The notes: generated from the sequence alone by a model not told the origin. A stretch of 64,000 nucleotides of DNA from Candidatus Francisella endociliophora (GCF_000764555.1 NZ_CP009574.1:1116001-1180000); one strand, 5' to 3'; counted from the first letter of the stretch, positions 51,949 to 63,469 are shown. Program-made: numbers and translations.

Positions 51949-52809
51949 TTAATAACTAAATTCTATTGTATATGAACGAGAGAGATTTTGCTGAGGTTTT
52001 ATATCCACATTACCAATACGATACTCTATATCAACATCCATACCTAATGTATCACTTCTACCGCACCATGGTTCAATACATACATAAGGAGCATTTGCCT
52101 TAGGTTTTGACCATAAGCCAAGGTATTCAAAGCCATCAAAAGTTACTTCAATATAACGATCAGAACCTTTCTCAGCTAATCTGACTCTTTTATCTGTGAA
52201 ACCGCTATACACAAGAGCATCATTATCAAAAGTATGATTGTCTAGCTCAATCTTAGATAGTTTGAAATGCTTAGTTTCACCAGTATAAAATGCCTCTGGT
52301 GTAATAGCATGAAAATCCAATTTTTGCTCAGAGAATACAATCTCATAATCACTAAACTTATGCTTATCATCAAAAGGGCAGGCAAATGCTGGATGCGCTC
52401 CAAAACCACACGATGCAACACTATCATCTAAGTTTATGATATTGTATTCTGTGATAAGTTTATTAGCTCCAAGAGTATATGTAACCTCAAACCTTAATCT
52501 AAACGGATAATCTTTTGCTGTAGTATCCATTGCTAAAGTAACACTACTCTCACTATGCAACACAATATCAAATACAGTATGGCGAGCCAGCCCATGATTG
52601 CCCATGGGATACTCTTTACCTTGATATCTAATTTTATTATCGTGAGATTTACCCACTACTGGAAATAGTACAGGCGAGACTCCCGCCCATATACTCCCTT
52701 CTCCAGACCACATATACTCATGATTAGTTGTAGCATTGATAACAGCTCGAACTTCGGCCCCTAGCTCACTAATCTCTACTAATAAATTATCATTTTTGAT
52801 TTTAATCAT
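51949..52809 (-). CDS. aldose 1-epimerase-like protein
   Basis: A 286-residue galactose-mutarotase-fold protein, probably acting on a sugar or sugar phosphate. Family features are GNHGLARH (with H72 and H77), GFGAHPAFACPF (H139) and the acidic YVCIEPWCGRSD, which supply the usual His/Glu catalytic pair. It resembles LacX-type epimerases more than classical GalM, so the substrate is uncertain. AAGGGG lies upstream of the ATG. Confidence 0.85.
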   Translation of the reverse strand: MIKIKNDNLLVEISELGAEVRAVINATTNHEYMWSGEGSIWAGVSPVLFPVVGKSHDNKIRYQGKEYPMGNHGLARHTVFDIVLHSESSVTLAMDTTAKDYPFRLRFEVTYTLGANKLITEYNIINLDDSVASCGFGAHPAFACPFDDKHKFSDYEIVFSEQKLDFHAITPEAFYTGETKHFKLSKIELDNHTFDNDALVYSGFTDKRVRLAEKGSDRYIEVTFDGFEYLGLWSKPKANAPYVCIEPWCGRSDTLGMDVDIEYRIGNVDIKPQQNLSRSYTIEFSY

Positions 52810-53049
52810 AAGAATCCCCTTCTATGTTAGTGAAGAGGTACAATTTGCATTAGGCTTAATCTCACTAGAAGTAGTTACCATACAATACCCTCTTCAGGGT
52901 TAACTTCAATACCTTCAGTAAAAATGAGCAATTGAAAATCTAAGATTTAAAACACTCTATTAGTATTTTAGCATATTATTGACGAACAAAGATTCTAACT
53001 ATAGCGATTCTCCTTCATAAATGGAGTGGAATTTGATTATTTATTTTAT
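52810..53049. other. 240-bp spacer without a supported gene
   Basis: Between the epimerase start and the frameshifted gene I see no convincing gene. A 5-bp stem-loop, ACCCT-CTTC-AGGGT, lacks a T run. Two very short minus-strand frames are discussed under rejected items. Confidence 0.6.
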
Positions 53050-53743
53050 CTATGCTACTAAAGAGCATCGTATCCCCTTTTCATCAAAAGCATCATTAAT
53101 AGGCTTAAATATATCTTTCTCAGTATAAAATTTATCAAACCCAACAACATCTTTTCTCCACAGTGAAGTTTTAATCTCCTGAGAATCAATCTCGAAGTTC
53201 ATCACATTAACTTCAGGCTTTGAAATACTTTCTTTTTTAGATAGTACTGTTATTGCACAATATAATGCTTTACCACCCTCAATAGACTCATAGATTGTTA
53301 CGGCACCTTTATCATCACTAATTTCTGAACTGCATGAAATAACAACACGTTCTTCTGATTTAACTCTAATTTTTATTTCAGTTAGGTTTTTTAAATTTCT
53401 ATTATTTGAGAAACTCCCTATATTAAGCTGATAACTAGATGTGTATATATTTCCATATAAGATGTTATCTAAAGCACTATCGAACTTGCACTTCTAGATG
53501 ATTTCCCTTTATAACTGTGTAAATTAGCGGATAAAAGCACTTCTTAGTACTATGATTTTGTATATATTTAGAAGGTGTTTTGATTCCGTAAACTTGCTGG
53601 CACCAATCTTTACTAGTATTTTCAGTAACAACTATATTAGCCTGACTTTGTGGGAGAAACAAATATAAAAGAACTCCAACAATAACTCCACCAATAATAG
53701 TGACTATAAGAGTATTTTTATGTTGATTGAGCCAACCTAACAC
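53050..53743 (-). pseudogene. frameshifted membrane-protein gene downstream of purL
   Basis: The first part is an 88-codon frame (53477-53743) starting at GTG, 3 bp after the purL stop. It has one membrane helix (about 11-29, NTLIVTIIGGVIVGVLLYLF) and ends EVQVR. A second minus-strand frame is open from 53493 to a stop at 53050-53052 (147 codons) but has no start codon near its beginning; it reads KFDSALDNILYGN onward and ends RCSLVA. The two frames overlap by 17 bp and differ by one base, so a single +1 shift near 53477-53494 would join them into a protein of about 230 residues. This looks like one gene broken by a small insertion, or a sequencing error. I do not recognise its family. Confidence 0.7.
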
Positions 53744-53746
53744 TAC

Positions 53747-56700
53747 CTACCCAACCCACTTTCTCGCATTTCTAAACATTCTCATCCACACTGAATATTC
53801 ATCATACTCTGCTGGGATATGCGAGTTTGTAATAGCTCTATAGACGCGTTCTGGATGCGGCATCATTGCAAGGACACGACCATTTAGTGCTGTAACAGCT
53901 GTTAGACCATCTACTGCGCCATTTGGATTATATGGATACATCTCAGTTGCTTGACCTTGACCATCGATATATTTAAGAGCTATTTGCGAACTTGCTAGCA
54001 TAGCTTGTTGCTGATTGTCATTTTCAAATAATGGACGACCCTCACCATGAGCTACTGCAATTGGTGCTTTTGTACCTGCCATATCAGCAAACCAAATAGA
54101 GTCAGACTCTTGAATCTCAACCATAGAAGCCCTTGCCTCAAACTGCTCTGATTTATTTTTAATAAATATCGGCCAGTTTTCAGCTCCTTTGATTAGTGAT
54201 TTAAGTTGAGCCAACATTTGACAACCATTACACACACCTAATGCTAAAGTATCATCACGACCAAAGAATTTGCTAAACTCGACTTTTAGCTTCTCGGTAA
54301 AGAGGATATTTTTTGCCCAGCCTCCACCAGCACCTAAAACATCACCATACGAGAAACCACCACAAGCCACTAATACTTTAAAATCTGCCAAAGATACACG
54401 CCCAGCATGTAAATCTGACATGTGAACATCATGAGCTTCAAAACCAGCTGTAGTAAATGCTGCTGCCATCTCAACTTGACCGTTGACACCTTGCTCTCTT
54501 AGAATTGCAACTTTTGGCTTCTCAACATTAACAAATCTAGCTGTAATATCTTCTTCAAGATCAAAGCTCGCCTCAACATGGATACCTTTATCATCAGTAT
54601 TTAAGATACTATCAAACTCCTGTTTAGCACACTCGCTATTATCACGAATTGATTGGATCTGATAAGAAGTCTCAGCCCACCATCTTTGTAAGTTTACACG
54701 CGTATTTGAATATACTTTCTCACCATTTGCAAAGATATTTAACTCATCGCTAGAGTTTAGCTTAGCTATTGCACACAGGTGAATTTGAGTATCTTTAAAC
54801 ATCTCTTCAACTAGTGCTAGATCGCTATTTTTAACTTGGATAACAGCTCCAACTTCTTCAGCAAAGAGTTTCACTAGCACATTTTGGGTTTGTAGATTGA
54901 TATCTAAACCTTTACGCCCAGCAAACGACATCTCAGCTAGAGTTGCAAATACACCACCATCTGACACATCATGATATGCTAAGATTTTATTTTCAGCTTT
55001 TAGTTTAGTGATATTTTCAAATAGCACTTTCAACTTGCTTGCTTCAACATCTGGAGCAACATTACCAACTTGGTTATAAGCTTGAGCTAAACATGAAGCA
55101 CCAAGTCTACCAGCACCATTAGATAGATCAATATGTAAAAAAGTCGTATCATTATCATCAACTAAAACTGGTGTAAGAGTCTTACGCGCATTTGTTACTG
55201 GTGAGAAACCTGAAATCACTAGCGATAAAGGCGATGTAACAGATTTGGCTTGACCATTATCTGACCACTTAGTTTTCATTGACATTGAGTCTTTACCAAC
55301 AGGGATTGCAATACCTAACTCTGGAGCAAATTCCATACCAACAGCTTTTACAGTCTCATATAGCTTCTGGTTTTCATCACCCTGACTTGCAGCAACCATC
55401 CAGTTAGCAGATAGGCGAATATCACTTAATTTCTCAATATCAGAAGCTAACAAATTTGTTACAGTCTCAGCAATTGCTAATCTACCAGAAGCAGCCGCAT
55501 TAATAGCTGCAACAGGAGTTCTCTCACCCATTGCCATTGCTTCACCAGCTTGACTATCTACTGTAGCAGTTGTCACAGCACAGTCAGCAACAGGGACCTG
55601 CCATGGGCCAACCATCTGATCACGAGCAACCATGCCTGTAATACTTCTATCACCAATTGTGATTAAGAAAGACTTAGAAGCTACAGCTGGTACTTTTAGT
55701 ACTCTTTCAACTGCATCCTCAAGCTTGATAGCACTTGTATCAAAAGCATCTTGTTCAACTTTGACAGTTTTTACATCAATATGCATTTGTGGAGTATTAC
55801 CAAATAATAATCCCATTGGTAAATCAACCGGTTTATTATCAAAATACTCATCATTTAGCGTAATATGCTTTTCAGAAATTGCCTCTCCCACTACAGCAAA
55901 TGGACATCTTTCTCTATTACAAAGCTGCTCAAAAAACTCTAAGCTTTGCGGATCAATTGATAATACATACCTTTCTTGTGACTCATTTGACCATATTTCT
56001 AACGGAGAGAGTCCTTCTTCACCAACATTTACTTTTCTAAGCTCAAAATGGCCGCCAACATTACCATCTTTAACAAGCTCAGGAAACGCATTTGAAATAC
56101 CACCAGCACCAACATCATGGATAAATGTGATTGGATTATGCTCACCCATTTGCCAACACCTATCTATAACTTCCTGACAACGACGCTCCATCTCAGCATT
56201 ATCACGCTGTACAGAAGCAAAATCCAACTCAGAGTTAGCATCAGAAGATACAACAGATGACGCAGCACCACCACCTAGACCAATACGCATTGCAGGACCA
56301 CCAAGACAGATTAGCTTAGCTCCAACATCGATATCGCCTTTCTCAACATGCATTCTCTTGATATTACCCATACCACCAGCAATCATAATTGGCTTATGAT
56401 AACCAAACATCTCTTTACCAGCCGAAGTATTGACCTCTTGTTCAAAGGTTCGGAAGTAGCCATTGATATTAGGACGACCAAATTCATTTGAGTAATGAGC
56501 TCCACCAATAGGTGCCTCTAGCATAATTTGTAGAGGTGTTACGATATGATAAGGTTTACCATACTTAGTAGATTCCCAAGCTTGTTCAAAACCTGGGATA
56601 TTTAAGTTTGATACTGTAAAACCAGTAAGCCCAGCCTTAGGCTTAGCTCCAAGACCAGTAGCACCCTCATCACGAATCTCACCACCAATACCTGTTGCTG

Positions 56701-57619
56701 AACCACTATGTGGTGCAATAGCTGTAGGATGATTGTGTGTCTCAACTTTCATTAGAATATCAACTTCTTCTTGATTGAAGTTATAAACACCTGTTTGAGT
56801 ATTTGAATAAAACCTTTGAGCCGTTGTACCCTCTATCACAGCAGCATTATCTTTATATGCCGAAAGCACACCTTTTGGAGATTTTTCAGTAGTATTACGA
56901 ATCATCTTGAACAATGATTTATCTTGCTCTTGGTTATCAATAGTCCATTTGGCATTAAAAATCTTATGTCTACAATGCTCAGAGTTTGCTTGAGCAAACA
57001 TATATAGCTCTGTATCTGTAGGGTTTCTGCCAAGCTTTGTATACTCATCTGCTAGATATTCAATTTCTTGCTCACTTAGAGCTAAACCAAGCTTTTTATC
57101 AGCATCTTTGATAGCTTGCACACCATTTTCGAGAACATTGACAAACTCAAGCTCTTTTGGTGCTGTAACACTAAATAATCTGTGCAAGTCATCTTTGCAT
57201 GTAAAAACTTCTTCGACCATACGATCATAAACTAAAGCTTCTATAGCTTTTATCTCGCTATCAGAAACCTGTCCCTCTACACCAAATAGAACTGCTCGTT
57301 CTACTCTTTTGACAGCATTAATTCCAGTATTACGAATAATATCAGTAGCCTTTGACGACCATGGCGAGATTGTTCCAACTCTTGGAGCTGTTATAAATGT
57401 GTGGCCCTTTGGCTCTGCAGAACCATACTCTTTATTGTAGTTAAGCAGCGATTTGATAATCTGCTCTTGGCTCTCGCTTAACTCTTCATCAATCTCAACG
57501 ACATGGATATATTCTGCCGATATTGACTCTACTTTGTTTGATATCTTTTTAACATCTGCTAAAACTTTCTCTCTTCTAAATGGAGATAGTGCACTTAAAC
57601 CTTCAAAAACTCTAATCAT
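53747..57619 (-). CDS. purL: phosphoribosylformylglycinamidine synthase (large single-chain type)
   Basis: Converts FGAR to FGAM with glutamine and ATP in purine synthesis. The 1290-residue single-chain form has the AIR-synthase-like halves with [19 protein letters not shown] and [13 protein letters not shown], and a C-terminal glutamine amidotransferase domain with the cysteine nucleophile in GVCNGCQML and the HPERV histidine near the end. It starts within the purF stop (TAATG), so the two genes are coupled. Confidence 0.98.
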   Translation of the reverse strand: MIRVFEGLSALSPFRREKVLADVKKISNKVESISAEYIHVVEIDEELSESQEQIIKSLLNYNKEYGSAEPKGHTFITAPRVGTISPWSSKATDIIRNTGINAVKRVERAVLFGVEGQVSDSEIKAIEALVYDRMVEEVFTCKDDLHRLFSVTAPKELEFVNVLENGVQAIKDADKKLGLALSEQEIEYLADEYTKLGRNPTDTELYMFAQANSEHCRHKIFNAKWTIDNQEQDKSLFKMIRNTTEKSPKGVLSAYKDNAAVIEGTTAQRFYSNTQTGVYNFNQEEVDILMKVETHNHPTAIAPHSGSATGIGGEIRDEGATGLGAKPKAGLTGFTVSNLNIPGFEQAWESTKYGKPYHIVTPLQIMLEAPIGGAHYSNEFGRPNINGYFRTFEQEVNTSAGKEMFGYHKPIMIAGGMGNIKRMHVEKGDIDVGAKLICLGGPAMRIGLGGGAASSVVSSDANSELDFASVQRDNAEMERRCQEVIDRCWQMGEHNPITFIHDVGAGGISNAFPELVKDGNVGGHFELRKVNVGEEGLSPLEIWSNESQERYVLSIDPQSLEFFEQLCNRERCPFAVVGEAISEKHITLNDEYFDNKPVDLPMGLLFGNTPQMHIDVKTVKVEQDAFDTSAIKLEDAVERVLKVPAVASKSFLITIGDRSITGMVARDQMVGPWQVPVADCAVTTATVDSQAGEAMAMGERTPVAAINAAASGRLAIAETVTNLLASDIEKLSDIRLSANWMVAASQGDENQKLYETVKAVGMEFAPELGIAIPVGKDSMSMKTKWSDNGQAKSVTSPLSLVISGFSPVTNARKTLTPVLVDDNDTTFLHIDLSNGAGRLGASCLAQAYNQVGNVAPDVEASKLKVLFENITKLKAENKILAYHDVSDGGVFATLAEMSFAGRKGLDINLQTQNVLVKLFAEEVGAVIQVKNSDLALVEEMFKDTQIHLCAIAKLNSSDELNIFANGEKVYSNTRVNLQRWWAETSYQIQSIRDNSECAKQEFDSILNTDDKGIHVEASFDLEEDITARFVNVEKPKVAILREQGVNGQVEMAAAFTTAGFEAHDVHMSDLHAGRVSLADFKVLVACGGFSYGDVLGAGGGWAKNILFTEKLKVEFSKFFGRDDTLALGVCNGCQMLAQLKSLIKGAENWPIFIKNKSEQFEARASMVEIQESDSIWFADMAGTKAPIAVAHGEGRPLFENDNQQQAMLASSQIALKYIDGQGQATEMYPYNPNGAVDGLTAVTALNGRVLAMMPHPERVYRAITNSHIPAEYDEYSVWMRMFRNARKWVG

Positions 57620-59109
57620 TAGTTATCAAACCCTTTGTATTTCTTTTCCAATTCTTTTAATTCTTTACGATGTCTTTCTAACTCGTCTAAATAAGCTTCA
57701 TCAACATCTCCTGTAATATAATTACCAGAGAAAACACTATCTTCAAACTCTGTAATTCCAGGATTTTGTTTTTGTACAATTTCTTTCAAATCACATAAAG
57801 GTAGATATATCAAACCATCAACACCTATCCATTGGCGAATTTCCTCTAAAGATTTACCATGAGCAATAAGATCTGATTTAACTGGCATATCTATACCATA
57901 TACATTTGGATAGCAAACAGCTGGTGATACAGATGCAAGATATACTGACTTAGCACCAAAATCTCTAATCATCTCGATAATACGTTTAGACGTTGTACCA
58001 CGGACAATAGAGTCATCTACAAGCAGGACATTTTTATCTTTAAACTCTGCTGGAATTGGGTTTAGCTTTCTTCTGACGAAATTCTTTCTATCAACATTCT
58101 CTGGCATAATAAACGTTCTACCAACATAGCGGTTTTTAACAAAACCTTCACGATACTCAACACCCAATGCTGTAGCAATTTCTTGAGCTGAAGCTCTACC
58201 CGTCTCTGGTACTGGAATTACAATATCAATTTCTTTATCTTTCCAAACATCTTTAATTCTCTCACTGAGAGCTTTACCCGCATCTACTCGAGCTTGATAA
58301 ACACTAACACCATTCATAATACTATCAGGACGGGCAAAATATACATATTCAAATAGACAAGGAGCTAGGACTGGCTTTTTAGCACAAACTTTTGAGTGAA
58401 CTTTTCTATCTTCTGTAATTATTATAACCTCGCCAGGCTCTACATCTCGCAGTACTTTAAACCCTGATATATCCAATGAAACACTCTCACTTGCAACCAT
58501 ATAGGCTTTTTCGCCATCATCATACTCTTTAACACCTAGTACAAGAGGTCGTATACCATACGGATCTCTAAAAGCTACTAAACCAAAATTAGCAATCATT
58601 GCTGTGCAAGCATATCCACCTCGAGCATGTTTAAATACAAAATCACATGCTTTGTATACTGCTTGAATAGTTGGACAACCTTTGGATTTATTCATTCCAC
58701 AAGCAAAGAAGTTAAGCAGCAATTCAGAATCAGAAGTCGTATTTAAATGGCGTCTTTCTATATCATGCAACATCTGTGCAAGCTCTGGAACATTAGTAAG
58801 ATTACCATTATGGGCAAAAACAATACCATGTGGATTATTCACATAGAAAGGTTGACTGTCTGCAGCTCCAAGACTTCCAGCTGTTGGGTATCTAACATGT
58901 CCAATCCCCATATTGCCTTTTGATTTTTCAAGTTTATCATCTGTAAATACATCACTTACAAGCCCTGTATTTTTGCGCATAAAGAAATGCCCTTGATCCA
59001 TGGTAGCAATACCAGCAGCATCTTGACCTCTATGTTGTAGCAAACTCAACCCATAAAATAACGCATAACTAACCTGATTAGGTCCAGCAACCCCAATTAC
59101 TCCACACAT
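57619..59109 (-). CDS. purF: amidophosphoribosyltransferase
   Basis: Commits PRPP to purine synthesis by adding ammonia from glutamine. The 496-residue protein begins MCGVIGVAG, with C2 the catalytic nucleophile of the glutaminase domain and no propeptide. The PRPP-binding loop [16 protein letters not shown] is complete. It lies 92 bp after gadB and shares one base with the purL start. Confidence 0.97.
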   Translation of the reverse strand: MCGVIGVAGPNQVSYALFYGLSLLQHRGQDAAGIATMDQGHFFMRKNTGLVSDVFTDDKLEKSKGNMGIGHVRYPTAGSLGAADSQPFYVNNPHGIVFAHNGNLTNVPELAQMLHDIERRHLNTTSDSELLLNFFACGMNKSKGCPTIQAVYKACDFVFKHARGGYACTAMIANFGLVAFRDPYGIRPLVLGVKEYDDGEKAYMVASESVSLDISGFKVLRDVEPGEVIIITEDRKVHSKVCAKKPVLAPCLFEYVYFARPDSIMNGVSVYQARVDAGKALSERIKDVWKDKEIDIVIPVPETGRASAQEIATALGVEYREGFVKNRYVGRTFIMPENVDRKNFVRRKLNPIPAEFKDKNVLLVDDSIVRGTTSKRIIEMIRDFGAKSVYLASVSPAVCYPNVYGIDMPVKSDLIAHGKSLEEIRQWIGVDGLIYLPLCDLKEIVQKQNPGITEFEDSVFSGNYITGDVDEAYLDELERHRKELKELEKKYKGFDN

Positions 59110-59153
59110 AAACCACCAACTACTTTTAGTTTTAATTCATTATTAACAGACAT

Positions 59154-59162
59154 ATTATACCA
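59154..59162 (-). promoter_or_regulatory. extended -10 promoter of purF-purL
   Basis: A perfect TATAAT (59154-59159) preceded by TGG lies 45 bp before purF on the minus strand. The -35 is poor, which is normal for an extended -10 promoter. Confidence 0.5.
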
Positions 59163-59201
59163 ATATTTAACACAATAAATTAATCAAAATCATTGAAAAT
59201 T

Positions 59202-60548
59202 CTAATGAGAAAAAGTTTCCTTATTCTTTAAATCATTCTTATTTTCCAGAGAGTCAATAACAGATTTTAAATCTCTTAACATCAACTGTGCTAAATCAAG
59301 CGTGAAACCTTTACGTACAAGCACTCTCATTACGACAAGGTCTTCTCTGTGCTTAGGCATCGAATATGCAGCTATCTGCCACCCTCTAGCTCGAATTTTT
59401 TCAGATACATCAAACAATGTATAGTTCTTACTTTTCTTTAATGACCAACTAACAGCTGGTATACCATTATCTCCATCATGGATAATTTCAAACCTATCTA
59501 ACTCTTTAAGCTTTTTAGCAATATACTTTGTAACGTCATAACTTATTTGATGAACTTTCTTATATCCTTCAAACCCTAATCTAACAAAATTAAAGTATTG
59601 TGCAACAATTTGTCCACCAGGTCGCGAAAAGTTAAGTGCAAATGTTGGCATATTACCACCAAGATAATTGACATTGAACACCAGATCTTCTGGTAAATAT
59701 TTTTTATCTGTCCAAACAACCCAACCGACACCAAGAGGAGATAGCCCAAACTTATGGCCTGATGCATTTATTGATTTAACTCTTGGCAGTCTAAAGTCCC
59801 ATTTCAGTTCAGGGTTTATAAAAGGTGCTAAAAAACCTCCTGAAGCTCCATCCACATGCACTGGAATATCTAAACCTGTTTCTTTCTCAAATTTATCAAG
59901 AGCTTTACATACTTCTTCTACTGGCTCATATTGTCCTGTGAAAGTCACTCCAAGCGTTGGCACTACTCCAATAGTATTTTCATCACACCTCTCAATTACA
60001 GCTTCTGGAGTCATTATCAGACTCTCATCAGACATTGGAATCTCTCTAAGCTCAATATCCCAATATCTTGCAAACTTATGCCAACATACCTGTACAGGCC
60101 CCGTAATAAGATTTGGCTTTGAATAGTCTTTACCTTGTGCTTTCATTTTATCACGCCAACGCCACTTCATTGCCATACCGCCAAGCATAGCAGCCTCTGA
60201 TGAACCTGTAGTTGAGCAACCAACCGTATTATCAGATGTAGCATTCCATAGATTAGCTAGAATATTGACACATCTTGACTCTATCTCTGCTGTTTGAGGA
60301 TATTCATCCTTATCAATCATATTTTTATCAATACAGTCATTCATTAATCTATGAATATAATCATCGACCTCTGTCTGGCAAAAGGTAGCCAAGTTTTGTT
60401 TTGAATTACCATCAAGCATTAGTTCATCTTTGATCTCTTGATAAACCTGCATTGGATCCTGAGTGTTTTTTGGAATCTCAATTTTCGGCAATGACTCTTC
60501 GAAAAAATCGAAATCATCTGTTACTTTCTTCTTACTATGTAGCCCCAC
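59202..60548 (-). CDS. gadB: glutamate decarboxylase
   Basis: PLP enzyme that converts glutamate to GABA, consuming a proton; used for acid resistance in enteric bacteria. The 448-residue protein has the PLP lysine in [13 protein letters not shown] (K266), HVDGASGG (231-238) and the N-terminal [13 protein letters not shown]. It follows the PPTase by 17 bp in the same orientation. No GadC-like antiporter is in this window, so the acid-resistance role would need a partner elsewhere. Confidence 0.95.
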   Translation of the reverse strand: MGLHSKKKVTDDFDFFEESLPKIEIPKNTQDPMQVYQEIKDELMLDGNSKQNLATFCQTEVDDYIHRLMNDCIDKNMIDKDEYPQTAEIESRCVNILANLWNATSDNTVGCSTTGSSEAAMLGGMAMKWRWRDKMKAQGKDYSKPNLITGPVQVCWHKFARYWDIELREIPMSDESLIMTPEAVIERCDENTIGVVPTLGVTFTGQYEPVEEVCKALDKFEKETGLDIPVHVDGASGGFLAPFINPELKWDFRLPRVKSINASGHKFGLSPLGVGWVVWTDKKYLPEDLVFNVNYLGGNMPTFALNFSRPGGQIVAQYFNFVRLGFEGYKKVHQISYDVTKYIAKKLKELDRFEIIHDGDNGIPAVSWSLKKSKNYTLFDVSEKIRARGWQIAAYSMPKHREDLVVMRVLVRKGFTLDLAQLMLRDLKSVIDSLENKNDLKNKETFSH

Positions 60549-60565
60549 TACTTCCTCCCTTTACC

Positions 60566-61198
60566 TCAAACTTTTTTAAATTCAAAATTATCTATTTCAA
60601 AAAAACTTATTTGCTTCTGCATAATGTTTTCACAACAGATTGATATAACCAAATCATTATGAAAGACAGTCACGAAGTCATTTTGATATTTTTCACTAAG
60701 CCATTGTTGATTTTCATTTTTATAAAATATTGCTTCTCTTAGCTCTTTTGCAATACCTAAAGAACTCCTTTTAACTTGAGCTTCTTTTAATGTCCACAGT
60801 GTGTAAAAATCTACACTTTGCTGACTATTTTGTACTAACGAAGCATACTCATTAGTATCAAAATATCTCTTTGCAATTTTTAATATATTCCGAGTTTTGT
60901 TAACCTCTTCAGCATCAATACCAACTTCAGAATTAGATACAGTCATAACTATCTGATCTTGTGTATGACTAATATTAAAAAACAAACTACCATTTGCTAA
61001 ATAAGGTTTAGAATTTGTTATTGAGAATACTGGTGAAATATCAAAAAACTTTTCAAAAACAAAATAACGAATAAATTGTGAAAATATTTTTTGATCTGAT
61101 GTAAGCTTTTCTTTTTCAACTCGTGATACCAGCCAAGACTTAAGGAGCTCAGCTTTATATTTTTTAAAATCTAAAATAAAAGCTGAGATTTCTGACAT
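60566..61198 (-). CDS. Sfp-type 4'-phosphopantetheinyl transferase
   Basis: Transfers phosphopantetheine to a carrier-protein serine. The 210-residue protein has the family motifs FNISHT (74-79), VGIDAEEV (92-99, magnesium-binding acidic residues) and LWTLKEAQVKRSSLG (134-148). The larger Sfp size distinguishes it from AcpS. It lies between tolC and gadB with short gaps. No carrier protein is encoded here and FslA needs none, so its substrate is elsewhere in the genome. Confidence 0.88.
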   Translation of the reverse strand: MSEISAFILDFKKYKAELLKSWLVSRVEKEKLTSDQKIFSQFIRYFVFEKFFDISPVFSITNSKPYLANGSLFFNISHTQDQIVMTVSNSEVGIDAEEVNKTRNILKIAKRYFDTNEYASLVQNSQQSVDFYTLWTLKEAQVKRSSLGIAKELREAIFYKNENQQWLSEKYQNDFVTVFHNDLVISICCENIMQKQISFFEIDNFEFKKV

Positions 61199-61206
61199 AT
61201 AAAATG

Positions 61207-62739
61207 TTACTCCGTTGCAATCTGCGAAATAATATCTGTCTTACCAAGGATACTATTGATATATTCAACATCTTTATATGTTAGACTTCCTTGTAACTGT
61301 TTTAATCTGACATAATCCTCAACATAATTAAATATTGAATCAGCAAATGAAAGCTGTGCTTGGACAAGTATTGCCTGACGGTTAAGTAAGTCAACAATAG
61401 TCTGTGTCCCAGCCTCAAACCCTTCTAAAATAGCTTTTACAGAGGCAATACCTGAATATACTGATTTTCTAAATGCATCAATCCTAACAGCGTCTAAAAC
61501 AACTGTCTGATACGCTTCAACAGTACCTGCATAAGTTTCTCTTTTTGTTTGTAATAGCGCATAATCAGCTGCTTGATTATCATAACTAGCCTTCTTCAAC
61601 TTAGCATAATCAGAACCACCTCTAAGCAAATTCCAATTAACTTCTCCGCCTATATTAGCAACATCATATTTTTTAGGAATATTTTGAGTCTGATTTCTAG
61701 CACCAGAAAGATTGTTGCTTGACATCAAAATACCACCTGTAAGATTAACATTTGGAAAAAAATTACCCCACTCTATCCCAACACCTTCACCAGCTGCCTC
61801 ATATTCAAACTTTTTCTGTGCTATATCTAAGTTGTATTTCTCAGCTGTATTTAGCCAATAATTAATATCATCAGGAACAGGATTACCAAATTCAGTATCT
61901 TTTGATATATATAAAATAGAGCTTATTCGCTTACCAATAAGCTTCGCCATAACGGCTTTTGCATTAATTAAATTTCTCTGAGCATTGACTCTATCTGCAA
62001 TCGCCTGACGATATTGAGCATCGGTTGTTTTAAAGTCAGCATAAGATACCATACCTGAGTTATATTGATACTTTTGGGTCAAATATAACTTCTTGTTCCA
62101 TGCCTCATTCGCAAATTGAAACTGTAAAGCTTGCTCTGATCTTAAAAGCTCAAAATATGCTGTTACCGTATCTGTAATTAAAGTTTGCTCTGCCTTTGCA
62201 TAAATCATCGCATAGGATTTTTGTAAATATGTTGCTTGAGTATATGTTTTCCATTTACCCCAATCAAAAAGAGTTTGTGAACCACTAAAATTGACCAAAT
62301 TGACAGTATCATTCACAGTTCCACCAAACTGCTTATATAAGTCTCTCCGCAAATTATAACTGGCATCGATCTGAGGAAGCAAAGCACCTAAAGCTGTAGG
62401 TACTGTTTCAACATTTGCCGCGAAAGTTGATCTAGCTGCTTGATAATCAGCATTATGCTCAGCAGCTAAAACATAAATATCTACTAGGCTGTAATACTTG
62501 TCTTCAGTATCTCCGACCATAGCCACTTCATCGGCTTTTTTAAGATTATAAAAAGCATTGTTTTCTTTTATCTGATCGGCTTTTGCATATTGTTTCTCAA
62601 CACTGTATGGTTTTGATGCAACATCTGTGCCTATAGGTCTGCCTACATCATTATATTTTGGAACAGGGGTATTTTCACTAGCAAAAGCAGTTAATAACCC
62701 AAATATCCCAAAAAGGTATAAGCCGACTTTTTTCATCAT
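61207..62739 (-). CDS. tolC: TolC-family outer-membrane channel
   Basis: Trimeric outer-membrane channel used by efflux pumps and type I secretion. The 510-residue protein has a signal sequence (1-20, MMKKVGLYLFGIFGLLTAFA) and two long helical repeats with GGEVNWNLLRGGSDYAKLKKA and TAYFELLRSEQAL patterns. Francisella genomes carry more than one TolC-type protein; this assignment rests on family pattern and position. It lies 10 bp after the pcm-like gene. Confidence 0.93.
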   Translation of the reverse strand: MMKKVGLYLFGIFGLLTAFASENTPVPKYNDVGRPIGTDVASKPYSVEKQYAKADQIKENNAFYNLKKADEVAMVGDTEDKYYSLVDIYVLAAEHNADYQAARSTFAANVETVPTALGALLPQIDASYNLRRDLYKQFGGTVNDTVNLVNFSGSQTLFDWGKWKTYTQATYLQKSYAMIYAKAEQTLITDTVTAYFELLRSEQALQFQFANEAWNKKLYLTQKYQYNSGMVSYADFKTTDAQYRQAIADRVNAQRNLINAKAVMAKLIGKRISSILYISKDTEFGNPVPDDINYWLNTAEKYNLDIAQKKFEYEAAGEGVGIEWGNFFPNVNLTGGILMSSNNLSGARNQTQNIPKKYDVANIGGEVNWNLLRGGSDYAKLKKASYDNQAADYALLQTKRETYAGTVEAYQTVVLDAVRIDAFRKSVYSGIASVKAILEGFEAGTQTIVDLLNRQAILVQAQLSFADSIFNYVEDYVRLKQLQGSLTYKDVEYINSILGKTDIISQIATE

Positions 62740-62749
62740 AATCTATTCA

Positions 62750-63370
62750 CTATTTGTTATATACATCAAAAAGAAATGTTTTCTCATATCCATCTTTAGA
62801 TGTCTTTGTCACACTATATACTTTATCACAAATGCAAGTACGTACCACATAAACAACCTTACCATTCATGTCTAAAAACACTAATAAAGATTCATCAAGC
62901 TCGTCTTCTTCCAAAACTGTTGATATATATATACGATCATATTTCTGTTGGCTGCTAGCTTTTTCATGTAGACTCTCAGCATGAACAAATTCAACATTAT
63001 TTATGCCAATCTCAGCTAGTTGTTGCTTAGCTATAGCTAATCTATCTTCACCATAATCAACTAACTCAACTTTCTCAGCCATCTTTGCTAACAATGCTGC
63101 AGGATAACCGCATTCTAAACCAAGTTTCAAAACAGAACTGTTTGGCTGTACATCAAGAGCCTCTATCATCCTTGCTGTAAGAGTTGGACTTCTTAGCTCT
63201 CTATCGCCAAAAACAAGAGGCGTATCACAATAAGCTAAGCCCTGAATCTCTTTAGGTAAAAACTTTTCTCTAGGAATATCTGCCATAATCTTAGCTACAC
63301 CGTCTAAAGAAAGTCCTTCCGTAAGCACCTGCTGTTTTACCATATTTTCTCTAGCAAACTCGAAATCCAT
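62750..63370 (-). CDS. pcm: protein-L-isoaspartate methyltransferase-like protein
   Basis: A 206-residue Rossmann methyltransferase of the Pcm family: it starts MVKQQVLTEG (10-19) and has DIPREKFLP (31-39), as usual. The SAM motif reads VLKLGLECGYPAALLA (80-95) rather than the canonical VLEIGTGSGYQAA form, and the loop that should contain GQTISQP reads GDRELRSP (55-62). These changes make isoaspartyl repair activity uncertain; it may have another role. It leads the block with tolC, PPTase and gadB. Confidence 0.8.
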   Translation of the reverse strand: MDFEFARENMVKQQVLTEGLSLDGVAKIMADIPREKFLPKEIQGLAYCDTPLVFGDRELRSPTLTARMIEALDVQPNSSVLKLGLECGYPAALLAKMAEKVELVDYGEDRLAIAKQQLAEIGINNVEFVHAESLHEKASSQQKYDRIYISTVLEEDELDESLLVFLDMNGKVVYVVRTCICDKVYSVTKTSKDGYEKTFLFDVYNK

Positions 63371-63422
63371 AGTATAAGACCTTTAATATTTAGAAATAAA
63401 TTTGTACATTTTCAAATACCAG

Positions 63423-63431
63423 ATAATACCA
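63423..63431 (-). promoter_or_regulatory. extended -10 promoter of the pcm-tolC block
   Basis: TATTAT (63423-63428) preceded by TGG lies 52 bp before the pcm-like start on the minus strand, with a poor TTCCTT 17 bp upstream. Confidence 0.35.
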
Positions 63432-63469
63432 TAACAGCACTATAAAAGGAACTATCCTAAATTTTAGAT

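Noticed and set aside
52853-52985. Two tiny minus-strand frames, one ending EGIEVNPEEGIVW and one 19-codon frame MVTTSSEIKPNANC with AGAGGG upstream
   Set aside because: Both are very short and no family was recognised; the first has no start codon. They may be remnants of an older gene but cannot be supported.
55632-56177. 181-codon plus-strand open frame
   Set aside because: It lies fully antisense to the catalytic core of purL and its composition follows the reversed codons; no independent signal.
59668-60126. 152-codon plus-strand open frame
   Set aside because: It is the antisense shadow of gadB, including its PLP-binding region; no ribosome-binding site or family motif.
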